Positions 5,587 to 12,301 of a DNA stretch of 12,301 nucleotides are shown piece by piece. The position numbers were made by a program, and so were the translations under genes. The DNA lies in contig LUZV01000020.1 of assembly GCA_001603765.1 (NCBI GenBank), forward strand, positions 1 through 12,301, in the 5' to 3' direction. Numbering within the stretch: the stretch's first letter is position 1; each line of letters starts with the position of its first letter. This DNA is from Anaerolineales bacterium Chloro_02. GTDB lineage: Bacteria > Chloroflexota > Anaerolineae > Anaerolineales > Anaerolineaceae. Below the pieces are notes generated by a model. That model made no database searches. It was not told the DNA's origin and was given only the letters and a program-made list of their open reading frames with translations.

Positions 5587-6987
5587 ATGAAAAAGTCGAT
5601 ATTTTTTGTTGTGGCTGTGCTGCTCGTAGCGAGCATGGTCCTGGGCGCATGCGCCCAACCCACCCCAACCGCTGTGGTCACTGAACCCCCTGCGGCAACC
5701 GAAGCCCCCGCGGCAACCGAAGCCCCCGCGGCAACTGAGGCGCCTGTTGTAACCGAAGCTCCGGCTCGTTTGACCTGCGCCGAACCCATCAAAGTCGGTT
5801 TGATTACTGACATTACTGGTCCTCTGGCTATCTATGGTGCCATGATTCAACGCGGTTTCATGCTCGGCATGGAATACGCGACCGGTTCCGAAGGCTCAGC
5901 TGGACCTGTCTTCAGCTTTGCCGATGCCCAGGAAAGCACCTTCAAGATCGATGACTGCGAAATCCAGGTGTTCGTCCGTGATGATGCTGGCTTGCCCGAC
6001 AATACAACCACTGTTGCCAACGAACTGATCGATATCCAAAAAGTTGATTTCCTCGTTGGAACCGCCTCCTCAGGCGCCACAGCCGTCTTACAGGGTATTG
6101 CCCTCGCGCACGAAATTCCGCTGATTGTTGCACCCGCTGCTGCTAATGACATCACCGGTAAAGACTTTAACGAATACACGTTCCGCACCTCGCGCAATAA
6201 CTATCAGGATGCGATCAATGAGTGCAAAGCTCTGACCGCTAACTACAAAACATTCATCCAGATTGCTGCTGATTACGCTTTTGGTCACGGCTCCGCTGAA
6301 GCTTTCCGCGATGCCTGCACCCTCGACGGCGGCAAGTTTGTGGCTGATGATATCTTCGCTCCCGCCACTACCACCGATTTTACTCCATATATGGAGCAAA
6401 TCGCTGCCTCTGGTGCTGAAGCTTATATCGTCTCCTGGGCTGGTTCAGGCTTTATCTCCCTTGTCCAGGCAGCAAAAGACCAGGGCGTCACCGACAAAAT
6501 GGAACTTGGTACTACCTTCATTGATAACATGCTGACCCCAGTTTTCTACGGCAATGCCATTGGCACCACCGCGGGTATTCTCTATCACTGGTCTGCCCCA
6601 AAGAACGCTGCCAACGATTTCCTCGTGGCTCAGGCAAGCAGCCGCTATGGTGTGCATCCTGACCTCTTTGATGCTGACGGCATGAATGCCGCTATCATGA
6701 TTGTTGAAACCCTCAAAAAGACCAATGGTGATGTTACTCCAGCCGTTTTGGTTGCGGCCATGGAAGGTCTCGAGTTCGAAGGACCCAAGGGCGTCATCTT
6801 TATCCGCCCCGAAGATCATGTTGCCATCCAGGATATGTACATTCTCAAACTTGAGAACGTAACTGATCCCACCGGCAATTATTATTCCTATGTTAATACC
6901 ACCCGCCCCGAGCCTCCCTGCCTGCTTCCTGAAGGCTTGAAGGATCACTGCGGCTCGCTGCCTTACGGCAACCTGTCTGGTAAATAG
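5587..6987 (+). CDS. ABC-transporter substrate-binding lipoprotein (LivK/HAAT family)
   Basis: A 466-residue extracytoplasmic binding protein of the periplasmic-binding type used by branched-chain-amino-acid/HAAT importers. The start has AAGGAG at 5576-5581, 5 bases upstream. Residues 1-21 form a lipoprotein signal peptide (MKK, a hydrophobic stretch, then lipobox LGAC with Cys22 lipidated). Residues 23-58 form a Pro/Thr/Glu/Ala linker made largely of PAATEA repeats that tethers the domain to the membrane. The ligand-binding domain starts at about 66 with IKVGLITDITGPLAIYG, the usual first strand and ligand loop of the family, and runs to the end. Paired Cys residues late in the protein (PPCLL and DHCGS) may form a disulfide. 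It should capture the substrate outside the membrane and deliver it to LivH/LivM. Family members bind Leu/Ile/Val, amides, urea or aromatic acids. The catabolic genes upstream favour an organic acid. Confidence 0.93.
   Translation: MKKSIFFVVAVLLVASMVLGACAQPTPTAVVTEPPAATEAPAATEAPAATEAPVVTEAPARLTCAEPIKVGLITDITGPLAIYGAMIQRGFMLGMEYATGSEGSAGPVFSFADAQESTFKIDDCEIQVFVRDDAGLPDNTTTVANELIDIQKVDFLVGTASSGATAVLQGIALAHEIPLIVAPAAANDITGKDFNEYTFRTSRNNYQDAINECKALTANYKTFIQIAADYAFGHGSAEAFRDACTLDGGKFVADDIFAPATTTDFTPYMEQIAASGAEAYIVSWAGSGFISLVQAAKDQGVTDKMELGTTFIDNMLTPVFYGNAIGTTAGILYHWSAPKNAANDFLVAQASSRYGVHPDLFDADGMNAAIMIVETLKKTNGDVTPAVLVAAMEGLEFEGPKGVIFIRPEDHVAIQDMYILKLENVTDPTGNYYSYVNTTRPEPPCLLPEGLKDHCGSLPYGNLSGK
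5689..5760 (+). repeat. 18-base tandem repeat encoding the PAATEA linker
   Basis: Three in-frame units of 18 bases at 5689-5706, 5707-5724 and 5725-5742 encode PAATEA each time, with only a few base changes. A fourth, diverged unit at 5743-5760 encodes PVVTEA. The repeat forms the flexible spacer after the lipidated Cys. Such arrays easily change copy number. Confidence 0.85.
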
Positions 6988-7000
6988 TTGTTTGGTCTAC

Positions 7001-7035
7001 GTGTCCCTGGAGGCTTTGCGGGCGTCCAGGGACAC
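7001..7035 (+). terminator. Intercistronic hairpin after the binding-protein gene
   Basis: GTGTCCCTGGA (7001-7011) pairs perfectly with TCCAGGGACAC (7025-7035), giving an 11-bp GC-rich stem with a 13-base loop, 13 bases after the stop codon. The following bases are only moderately T-rich (TCTTTAAT), so it is probably a leaky terminator or an mRNA-stabilising structure, not a full stop. This would make more binding protein than membrane subunits, the usual need in such operons. Confidence 0.6.
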
Positions 7036-7081
7036 TCTTTAATCTCAAGCAAACCGCAAGACCAAAGAGAAGTGAGATGTT

Positions 7082-7855
7082 ATGACGGTACGCGATACGA
7101 TCATTGAAACACAAGACCTGACCAAGTACTTTGGCGCGATGGTGGCTGTTGATGGAGTCAGCATCAAGATTCAAGCCGGCACGCTCCATGCTATCATCGG
7201 ACCTAACGGCGCGGGCAAGACGACCTTCTTCAACTTGCTGAGCGGGAATCTCAAACCAACCAGCGGCAAAGTGTTCTATAAAGGCGTGGATCTGACGGGA
7301 AAGCCGATCCATCGTATGATTCACCTGGGCATGGGAAGATCCTTTCAGATCACGAACATTTTTCCTAACCTGACTGTGCACGAGAATATTCGTTTGGCGT
7401 CGCAGGCTATGGAGAATATGAATTTCCGTCTCTTGTTGGATACAGCGAAAATGGACCGCTGTGAACAGCGCACTGCCGAAGTGATTGAAAGGGTGGGCTT
7501 AAAGAATCAGTCTTATCTGCCTGCCAGGGTCCTTTCGCACGGAGATCAGCGCAAATTAGAACTCGGTATGATCCTCGCGCCTGACCCTGAGCTGCTGCTT
7601 TTGGATGAGCCAACAGCGGGCATGGCGACCGATCAGGTACCTGAGCTCATCACCCTGATTCAGGATGTGCAGAAATCTGGCACAAAAACCGTTATCCTGG
7701 TGGAACATAATATGAACGTTGTCATGAGTGTTTCAGATCGGATCACCGTCATGCACCAGGGGAAAGTCATCGCCGAAGGCACCCCCGCAGAAATTGCCGC
7801 AAATCATGAAGTACAAACTGCTTACCTGGGAGGGCTGTATGACCTCAACCTTTAG
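7082..7855 (+). CDS. livG: ABC transporter ATP-binding protein LivG
   Basis: A 257-residue ATPase subunit, the usual LivG length. ATG 7082 has only a weak GTGAG-like RBS; an ATG at 7077 is blocked at once by a stop. Walker A is GPNGAGKT (40-47). The signature loop is LSHGDQRKLELG (151-162), with His-Gly-Asp-Gln in place of SGGQ as commonly seen in LivG (compare LSYGxQR). Walker B and the D-loop start are LLLLDEPTAGM (171-181), and the H-loop His209 is in LVEHN. The C-terminus AYLGG is typical of the Liv subfamily. It should pair with LivF as an ATPase heterodimer on the cytoplasmic face of LivH/LivM. It is separated from the binding-protein gene by the hairpin region and from livF by about 50 bases. 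Confidence 0.95.
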   Translation: MTVRDTIIETQDLTKYFGAMVAVDGVSIKIQAGTLHAIIGPNGAGKTTFFNLLSGNLKPTSGKVFYKGVDLTGKPIHRMIHLGMGRSFQITNIFPNLTVHENIRLASQAMENMNFRLLLDTAKMDRCEQRTAEVIERVGLKNQSYLPARVLSHGDQRKLELGMILAPDPELLLLDEPTAGMATDQVPELITLIQDVQKSGTKTVILVEHNMNVVMSVSDRITVMHQGKVIAEGTPAEIAANHEVQTAYLGGLYDLNL

Positions 7856-7861
7856 TTGTTA

Positions 7862-7878
7862 TCCCGGGAAGCCTGGGA
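7862..7878 (+). repeat. Small hairpin between livG and livF
   Basis: TCCCGGG (7862-7868) pairs with CCTGGGA (7872-7878), with one G-T wobble and an AAG loop, 6 bases after the livG stop. No T-run follows, so it is not a terminator. It could stabilise or process the mRNA. Confidence 0.4.
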
Positions 7879-7896
7879 ATAGAAACGAGTGGGAAT

Positions 7897-7900
7897 GGAG
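7897..7900 (+). promoter_or_regulatory. RBS deciding the livF start
   Basis: GGAG lies 6 bases before ATG 7907. In-frame starts at GTG 7889 and ATG 7895 have no comparable site at the right distance, so 7907 is preferred. It also gives the usual LivF beginning. Confidence 0.7.
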
Positions 7901-7906
7901 CAAACT

Positions 7907-8611
7907 ATGAGCAATATCCTTGAGGTGAAGAATATCCATTCCTTTATCAATCAGTATCACATCCTGCAGAATGTGGATTTTGTTGTACCGCAGGGCTCCA
8001 TCACAGCCCTTCTCGGACGCAATGGCGCCGGGAAAACCACCACCCTGAAGTCAATTCTTGGGCTTGCGTCAGTCAGACAGGGGAGCGTCATTTTTAATGG
8101 AAGAGAAGTTCAGGGCATGCCGCCTTATGAGATTGCGGCGCTCGGTATTGGCTTTGTGCCTGAGCACCGCGCGATCTTTAGAGATTTATCCGTTGAAGAG
8201 AACTTAAAAATTGCCGAGCGGAGTAAAGGTGATCTGGATCGAAAAAGGGAGTTCATCTTTAACCTTTTCCCGGATTTGAAGAAATTCCTCAATCTCAGGG
8301 GCACTGAGCTTTCGGGCGGGCAGCAGCAAATGCTGGCGATTGCCAGGGCGCTGGTTGCGGATAACAGTTTGCTGTTGATTGATGAACCCAGTGAGGGGTT
8401 GGCGCCGGTAATTATTGAACACATGATTAATGTAATCCGACAATTATCCGAGCGGATCACGGTGGTCTTGGTAGAACAAAACTTCCTGGTCGCCAGTAAG
8501 CTGGCAGAATACTTTGTCATCATTGAAGAAGGCAAATCGGTTGAAGCAGGGCTTATGAAAGACCTTGAAGCAGACAAAGCGATGATTCACCGTTACCTTG
8601 GGGCGGCGTAG
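7907..8611 (+). CDS. livF: ABC transporter ATP-binding protein LivF
   Basis: A 234-residue ATPase subunit, matching the normal LivF length once the start is set at 7907. Motifs in order: Walker A GRNGAGKT (37-44), the Q-loop region FVPEHR (83-88), signature LSGGQQQ (135-141), Walker B LLIDEPSEGLAP (156-167), and LVEQN (188-192), where Gln replaces the H-loop His as is normal for LivF. The C-terminus HRYLG is also typical. It forms the second half of the ATPase pair with LivG and powers import of the ligand delivered by the upstream lipoprotein. The stop is 8 bases before the livH ATG, with GGGG as a short RBS, so translation is probably coupled. Confidence 0.95.
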   Translation: MSNILEVKNIHSFINQYHILQNVDFVVPQGSITALLGRNGAGKTTTLKSILGLASVRQGSVIFNGREVQGMPPYEIAALGIGFVPEHRAIFRDLSVEENLKIAERSKGDLDRKREFIFNLFPDLKKFLNLRGTELSGGQQQMLAIARALVADNSLLLIDEPSEGLAPVIIEHMINVIRQLSERITVVLVEQNFLVASKLAEYFVIIEEGKSVEAGLMKDLEADKAMIHRYLGAA

Positions 8612-8619
8612 GGGCTACT

Positions 8620-10167
8620 ATGAAAACTACATTAAGAAAAAACTCCAAAGCAATCATCATTCTTGTCGTCATTGCCGCCTTTTTGTTTGTGGCTGCCAGG
8701 GGTATGTCTGGCAAAGATGTGATTATTACCGTTTTACGTGGGTTTTCGATTGGATCAGTCACTTTTTTGGTGGCAGCCGGCTTCTCGTTAATCTTTGGGT
8801 TACTGGACGTGCTCAACCTGTCGCAGGGAACCCTTTATATGATTGGGGCTTATGTTGGTTGGACTGTCTATGTGCGCCCAGATACCTTTGTGGATGTTTT
8901 AACTCCCATTTTGCTCATCCTCGCGGGATTTTCTTTGTCAAGTCTCTGGGAAAGGTTCGCCAAACGCATTCAGCTTGGGGCCAAACCGCAAAAGATCGCT
9001 GCCTGGGTAATGATCCTGGTCGGTTTTGGGCTGCTTGCCTTGATTCTAACTCGCTATCCAATTGCCAGTTGGGACCTGAATAATTATTCCCAAAGTCCCA
9101 TTACTTACTCCTATATGGCTGACCAGGGAATGCCTATCATCCCCGCTGAGGCTGTCTTCCAGAAAATATCACCATTTGTGGCTGTAATAGGGATCCTGGT
9201 AACCAGCAGCCTGTCAGCCTTTAGCATTGCCCTGCTCAACAGCGGTACAGCCACAACTGAAACTGCGAACTGGCGAAAATATTTTGTTCCTGGCGTGTTG
9301 GTTTTGGTTGGTGTTTTGGCTTTGGTGTTTAACGCACGGATCACAAGTTGGATGTATGGGATGAATTCCAACTGGTTGTTTGTAATTGCCATCCTGGTTT
9401 CCGTGATCAGTGGGGTGGGGCTTGGGGCGCTGATGGAAACAACCTTAATCCGCCCTCTTTACAGTCGTCCTATCTACCAACTGATGCTTACCCTCGGTCT
9501 GGGAACGATTGGCGTGCAGATTGTCCAAGCGGTCTGGGGGCGACCAGAGTTCGTCTTGCCGAAACCGGCGCTTTTTACAGGCACGGGCGGAGTTTGCCCT
9601 GCCACCAATCTGGCGGATCTGTTTGAGAATCACTGCTCAACTATCCTGTTGTTAGGTGGGCGTGTGCGCGTTTATGACGAAATCTTTATCCCGATCGTCG
9701 GGATTATCGTGCTGATTGTAGTCTGGATATTGCTGAAACGCTCGCGCATCGGCATGATCATTCGAGCTGGCGTGCAAGACCGTCAAATGGTGGAAGCCCT
9801 GGGCATTAATGTGCGGCGGGTTTTCACACTGGTGTTTGCCTTAGGCGTGGGTTTGGCAGCTTTCGGCGGAGCGTTGGCGGCGCCATCTTCTGGTTTGACC
9901 CCAATGATGGGAGAAAAACTATTGTTAAGCGCGCTGATCGCTTTGGCCATCGGCGGACTGACAAGCTTCCCTGGCGCGGCTCTTGGTTCACTGTTGGTGG
10001 GGCTCATTCAGCAATTTATGATCAAATATGGCCAAATTGGCATCCCCCTTCCATTTACGGATGCTGTGTTTAAGCCTTCCCCGCCGCTTGTGCCGGCTTC
10101 GACGGTGCTGCTGATGGTAATCGTACTGCTCATCTTGCCGGGCGGTTTGTTGGGAACCAAGGAATAG
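8620..10167 (+). CDS. livH: LivH-type permease with a large internal insertion
   Basis: A 515-residue inner-membrane permease of the LivH family, much longer than the usual 290-310 residues. The N-terminal core is clear: GFSIGSVTFLVAAGFSLIFG (41-60), LNLSQGTLYMIGAYVG (65-80). The family core resumes at about 256 with LGALMETTLIRPLY (268-281), LMLTLGLG (288-295), RSRIGMIIRAGVQD (374-387), a LivH-like GIxxxR element (395-400), and IGGLTSFPGAALGSLLVG (444-461). Between them, residues about 83-255 are extra and contain about four more hydrophobic segments (near 93-108, 126-144, 183-206 and 221-238). A later loop carries Cys326 and Cys339, which could form a disulfide outside the membrane. The reading frame is intact with no sign of a frameshift. 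It should form the channel with LivM. The insertion is rare in my knowledge of the family, and its purpose is unknown. Confidence 0.9.
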   Translation: MKTTLRKNSKAIIILVVIAAFLFVAARGMSGKDVIITVLRGFSIGSVTFLVAAGFSLIFGLLDVLNLSQGTLYMIGAYVGWTVYVRPDTFVDVLTPILLILAGFSLSSLWERFAKRIQLGAKPQKIAAWVMILVGFGLLALILTRYPIASWDLNNYSQSPITYSYMADQGMPIIPAEAVFQKISPFVAVIGILVTSSLSAFSIALLNSGTATTETANWRKYFVPGVLVLVGVLALVFNARITSWMYGMNSNWLFVIAILVSVISGVGLGALMETTLIRPLYSRPIYQLMLTLGLGTIGVQIVQAVWGRPEFVLPKPALFTGTGGVCPATNLADLFENHCSTILLLGGRVRVYDEIFIPIVGIIVLIVVWILLKRSRIGMIIRAGVQDRQMVEALGINVRRVFTLVFALGVGLAAFGGALAAPSSGLTPMMGEKLLLSALIALAIGGLTSFPGAALGSLLVGLIQQFMIKYGQIGIPLPFTDAVFKPSPPLVPASTVLLMVIVLLILPGGLLGTKE

Positions 10168-10169
10168 CC

Positions 10170-11219
10170 ATGAAAAATAACACGAACGTTTTCATCAAGA
10201 ATCGCGGGATCCTGATATTTTTCGCGGTTATGCTGTTGGCGCCCTTTCTGATTGGGCTGCTTGAAGGCTCTTCTCCTGCTGTGATCTTGAACAACCGTGG
10301 CAGTATGTCAAAATTCCTCGAAGGCTTGGGGATCGAGATTTTCATCCTGGCAATGTTTGCGCTCAGTTATGACCTTCTTTTTGGGATTACCGGGCTGCTT
10401 TCTTTCGGACATTCCATGTTTTTTGCGGTTGCCGCCTACCTAACAGGGATCGCCCTTAAAACCATGCACCTTCCGTTTTGGCAAGTTGTCTTGTTGGTGC
10501 TGCTGGTGGCGGTCATCCAGGCACTACTGTTTAGCCTGGTCTTGCCACGCGTAAAAGGCGTGACTTTTACGCTGGTGAGCCTTGGGTTGGCGTCTGTCTT
10601 TCACATTATTGTCATGTCCAGCGACATGATCAATCTGACGGGCGCGGATGTTGGGCTTCAGGGTGTTCCTGTTCCGGCTTTCATCAGCCCGGTAAGCGAG
10701 CGCCTGCGCTTTTATGTCATCGCTTTGTCTTTGTTGGTAGCCACTTTCCTTTTCTATCGACGTTTTGTGGCATCCCCAACCGGACGGGTTTGTGTCGCCA
10801 TTCGTGAAAACGAGGGGCGGGCAAAGATGTTGGGCTATAACACCACCCTTTTCAAAATTGTTGTCATGGTTATCTCGTCCCTGACCGCGTCGATCGCTGG
10901 TTTGCTGCATGCCCTCTATCAGCCGATCATCAGCCCAGGGGTGGCAGATTTGGGATATACCGTGATGGGTCTATTGATCGTATTGGTTGGTGGTGTGGGT
11001 ACTCTCAGCGGCGCGATTGTTGGCGCGTTTGCCCTCCGACTGCTTGACTTTACCCTGCGGCGCTATATTGGCGAATCCGCCGCTATCATCACAGGCGCAA
11101 TCTATGTGATTTTTGTGTTATTCGTCCCTTATGGGATTATCGGAACGATGAACTTGCGGCAGTTTAAGACGAAGCAAGGCTGGCAGCGCCTATTAGGGCT
11201 GCTCAAGCCGAAAGAGTAA
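10170..11219 (+). CDS. livM: LivM-type permease
   Basis: A 349-residue membrane subunit of normal LivM length. It starts 2 bases after the livH stop, with AAGGA at 10159-10163 in the end of livH, so the two are translationally coupled. The LivM hallmarks are present: ALSYDLLFGITGLLSFGHSM (64-83), with the conserved GxxGxxSFGH element; VAIRENEGRAKMLGYN (209-224), the cytoplasmic loop that meets the ATPase; and GGVGTLSGAIVGAF (274-287). About eight to nine hydrophobic segments are visible, starting with ILIFFAVMLLAPFLIGLL near the N-terminus. No insertion like that of LivH is present. It completes the importer and is the last gene of the operon, followed by a strong terminator. Confidence 0.93.
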   Translation: MKNNTNVFIKNRGILIFFAVMLLAPFLIGLLEGSSPAVILNNRGSMSKFLEGLGIEIFILAMFALSYDLLFGITGLLSFGHSMFFAVAAYLTGIALKTMHLPFWQVVLLVLLVAVIQALLFSLVLPRVKGVTFTLVSLGLASVFHIIVMSSDMINLTGADVGLQGVPVPAFISPVSERLRFYVIALSLLVATFLFYRRFVASPTGRVCVAIRENEGRAKMLGYNTTLFKIVVMVISSLTASIAGLLHALYQPIISPGVADLGYTVMGLLIVLVGGVGTLSGAIVGAFALRLLDFTLRRYIGESAAIITGAIYVIFVLFVPYGIIGTMNLRQFKTKQGWQRLLGLLKPKE

Positions 11220-11231
11220 CAAAGTGTGGAT

Positions 11232-11266
11232 AACAAAAACCCGGACACACCGGGTTTTTGTTTTTT
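11232..11266. terminator. Strong intrinsic terminator ending the transporter operon
   Basis: AACAAAAACCCGG (11232-11244) pairs perfectly with CCGGGTTTTTGTT (11250-11262) around an ACACA loop, and TTTTTT ends at 11266. It starts 13 bases after the livM stop. The A-rich left arm gives a T-rich tail on the other strand as well, so it may also stop transcription of the convergent PHP-domain gene. Confidence 0.92.
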
Positions 11267-11386
11267 CAGTTACTGAGCGGTCCTTACACTGCCAAACAAC
11301 TCCAAAATGAATTTATTTGCTTATGCAAAACACACGATTCAGGCATAACAAGCCGCAAAATCTTTTCATCTCACGGGTGCAATACC

Positions 11387-12301
11387 TCAATCAAACCAGA
11401 TCGGATTAGTGATCAGAGCTGGCATCGGCGGCAGGAAGTTAAAAAACGTGCGTTGAACCTCTATCCGCCAATAGCCAGGCGCAGGAACTGGCAGCGTGAG
11501 CTCAAAATTACCTTTCTCAGAAGCACGTAAGACCTCCTGTGAGCCCTCTCTCGAAATCAACCTGACGGAATCTCCCGCTTCAAGCGCTGTCCCCTTGATT
11601 GACGCTTGCAGCCCTTGCCTCCAGGTCAGGCTGTCGCCATAGGTTTGCCCGTCCACGTCCAGCAAAACTTGCAGCTTGGTCGGGCTGAAGGCAAGATAGC
11701 TTCTGCCTTGTTTGACAGCCTTGAGGATGTCTGTTTCGCTGTTGGAATCAGCCAGAACGTACATACAGGGGCTGGCGAGGCGCTGAAAGAAGGTGTCTTC
11801 GTGATAATCGCTGCCGCAAACAGCCACCTGCTTAAGTCCAGCTTTCAGCATAGCATCCCAACGGGCGACGGCTTCCATGTTCGAAGGACGCATCGGCCCA
11901 TTCCAAATCTCGATCAGGTCAAAGTCGATCATATTCAGATCAAACTGAAAGCCAAAACTGGTTTCGTATGGATGATTGATGGAAATCAGCGCGCCACTCT
12001 GGCGAGCCTGACGGAAAATTGCTTGCGCCTCTTCAAGGCTGTTGGCGATGAAACTGCCTTGGTAAGGCTGCTCGACGCCGAGGAAGTTGCTGTGGCCCTG
12101 ATAATGTGTCCATTCTTGCCCTGGGATGATTGTGAGCCCCTCCACTTGTGGGAAGGAAGCGCGCCTGACTGGCTGGTTATGGTCAGTAACGGCAATAAAA
12201 TCCAACCCATGGATGCGGGCGTGCCTGGCAAGATGGTTGAGCGGGAGCGTGCCGTCGGACGCCAGCGTATGCACATGCAAATCGCCGCAAAGCCAACGGG
12301 G
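11387..12301 (-). CDS. PHP-domain metallohydrolase (CehA/McbA-like), 5' part missing
   Basis: The visible 304 residues are the C-terminal part of a PHP-domain phosphoesterase/hydrolase. The frame is open to the window edge (visible start PRWLCGDLHVHT), and the TTG at 12278-12280 lies inside the first metal motif, so it is not the real start. Metal-ligand motifs: GDLHVHT (His9, His11) with SDG (Asp16), VTDHN (Asp40, His41), GQEW (Glu63) and GH (His70), NHP (His110), and GSDYH (Asp165, His167), an apparently complete set. Residues about 205-304 form a beta-rich C-terminal domain. Family members hydrolyse phosphoesters or, in CehA/McbA, the carbamate ester of carbaryl; the substrate here is unknown. 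It is convergent with the transporter operon and shares no evident functional link with it. Confidence 0.88.
   Translation of the reverse strand, partial: PRWLCGDLHVHTLASDGTLPLNHLARHARIHGLDFIAVTDHNQPVRRASFPQVEGLTIIPGQEWTHYQGHSNFLGVEQPYQGSFIANSLEEAQAIFRQARQSGALISINHPYETSFGFQFDLNMIDFDLIEIWNGPMRPSNMEAVARWDAMLKAGLKQVAVCGSDYHEDTFFQRLASPCMYVLADSNSETDILKAVKQGRSYLAFSPTKLQVLLDVDGQTYGDSLTWRQGLQASIKGTALEAGDSVRLISREGSQEVLRASEKGNFELTLPVPAPGYWRIEVQRTFFNFLPPMPALITNPIWFD

Noticed and set aside
5643..5656. Perfect 14-base palindrome GGGCGCATGCGCCC
   Set aside because: It encodes the lipobox Gly-Ala-Cys-Ala with common codons, so the symmetry is probably a coincidence of coding.
5571..5850. Tandem repeat as a possible CRISPR or mobile-element end
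   Set aside because: The repeat units are in frame, contiguous and encode a Pro/Thr/Glu/Ala linker; there are no spacers or transposase.
6445..6948. Open frame of 167 codons on the minus strand
   Set aside because: It is antisense to the binding-protein gene and shows no family motif.
8598..9083. Plus-strand frame of 161 codons overlapping the start of livH
   Set aside because: It is a shifted frame of the livH gene, rich in Trp, Cys and His without domain pattern; livH in its own frame has clear family motifs on both sides.
8866..9384. Fusion or frameshift artefact as the cause of the long LivH
   Set aside because: The frame is continuous with membrane-like composition throughout and no internal start, stop or motif of another family; it is kept as a finding instead.

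Overview
The window looks like a catabolic and uptake locus from a bacterium of the Chloroflexota, probably Anaerolineae. That placement is an inference. It rests on a lipoprotein with a Thr/Glu/Ala/Pro-rich linker (PAATEA repeats) after its lipobox, which is typical of that phylum's solute-binding proteins, and on intermediate GC content and general gene style. No rRNA or other phylogenetic marker is present. Genes are tightly packed. I see no insertion sequences, tRNAs, CRISPR arrays or phage genes, and no gene-free stretch longer than about 170 bases.

Left part (2-5517, all +): the 3' end of a short-chain dehydrogenase/reductase (SDR), a FabH-like KAS III-family enzyme, a family I CoA-transferase, a 105-residue lipocalin-like protein of unknown role, an SCPx-type thiolase, its probable partner OB-fold/zinc-ribbon protein (DUF35), and an alpha/beta-hydrolase. 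Most junctions are 6-12 bases with good ribosome-binding sites, so this is one operon. The set reads as activation of a carboxylic acid to its CoA thioester, beta-oxidation-like dehydrogenation (SDR), and C-C bond making or breaking by thiolase/DUF35 and the KAS III-like protein. The substrate cannot be read from the sequence.

Right part (5587-11219, all +): a complete branched-chain-amino-acid/HAAT-type ABC importer in the order binding lipoprotein, LivG, LivF, LivH, LivM. A candidate promoter (TTGACT, 17 bases, GATAAA) with a palindrome over its -10 lies just before the binding-protein gene. A stable hairpin separates the binding-protein gene from livG, and a textbook intrinsic terminator ends the operon at about 11266. 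Importers of this family carry amino acids but also aromatic and other organic acids, so this one probably imports the acid that the left-hand genes degrade.

Far right (11387-12301, -): the C-terminal part of a PHP-domain metallohydrolase (CehA/McbA-like), convergent with the transporter operon and probably unrelated to it. The 120 bases between the terminator and this gene's stop hold nothing I recognise.

The most unusual points are (i) the KAS III-like protein, which keeps the nucleophilic Cys but lacks the His and Asn of the catalytic triad and sits beside a thiolase/DUF35 pair; (ii) a LivH permease of 515 residues, with about 170 extra residues and about four extra membrane segments inserted in the middle; and (iii) the conserved-looking small lipocalin-like protein embedded between CoA-metabolising genes.
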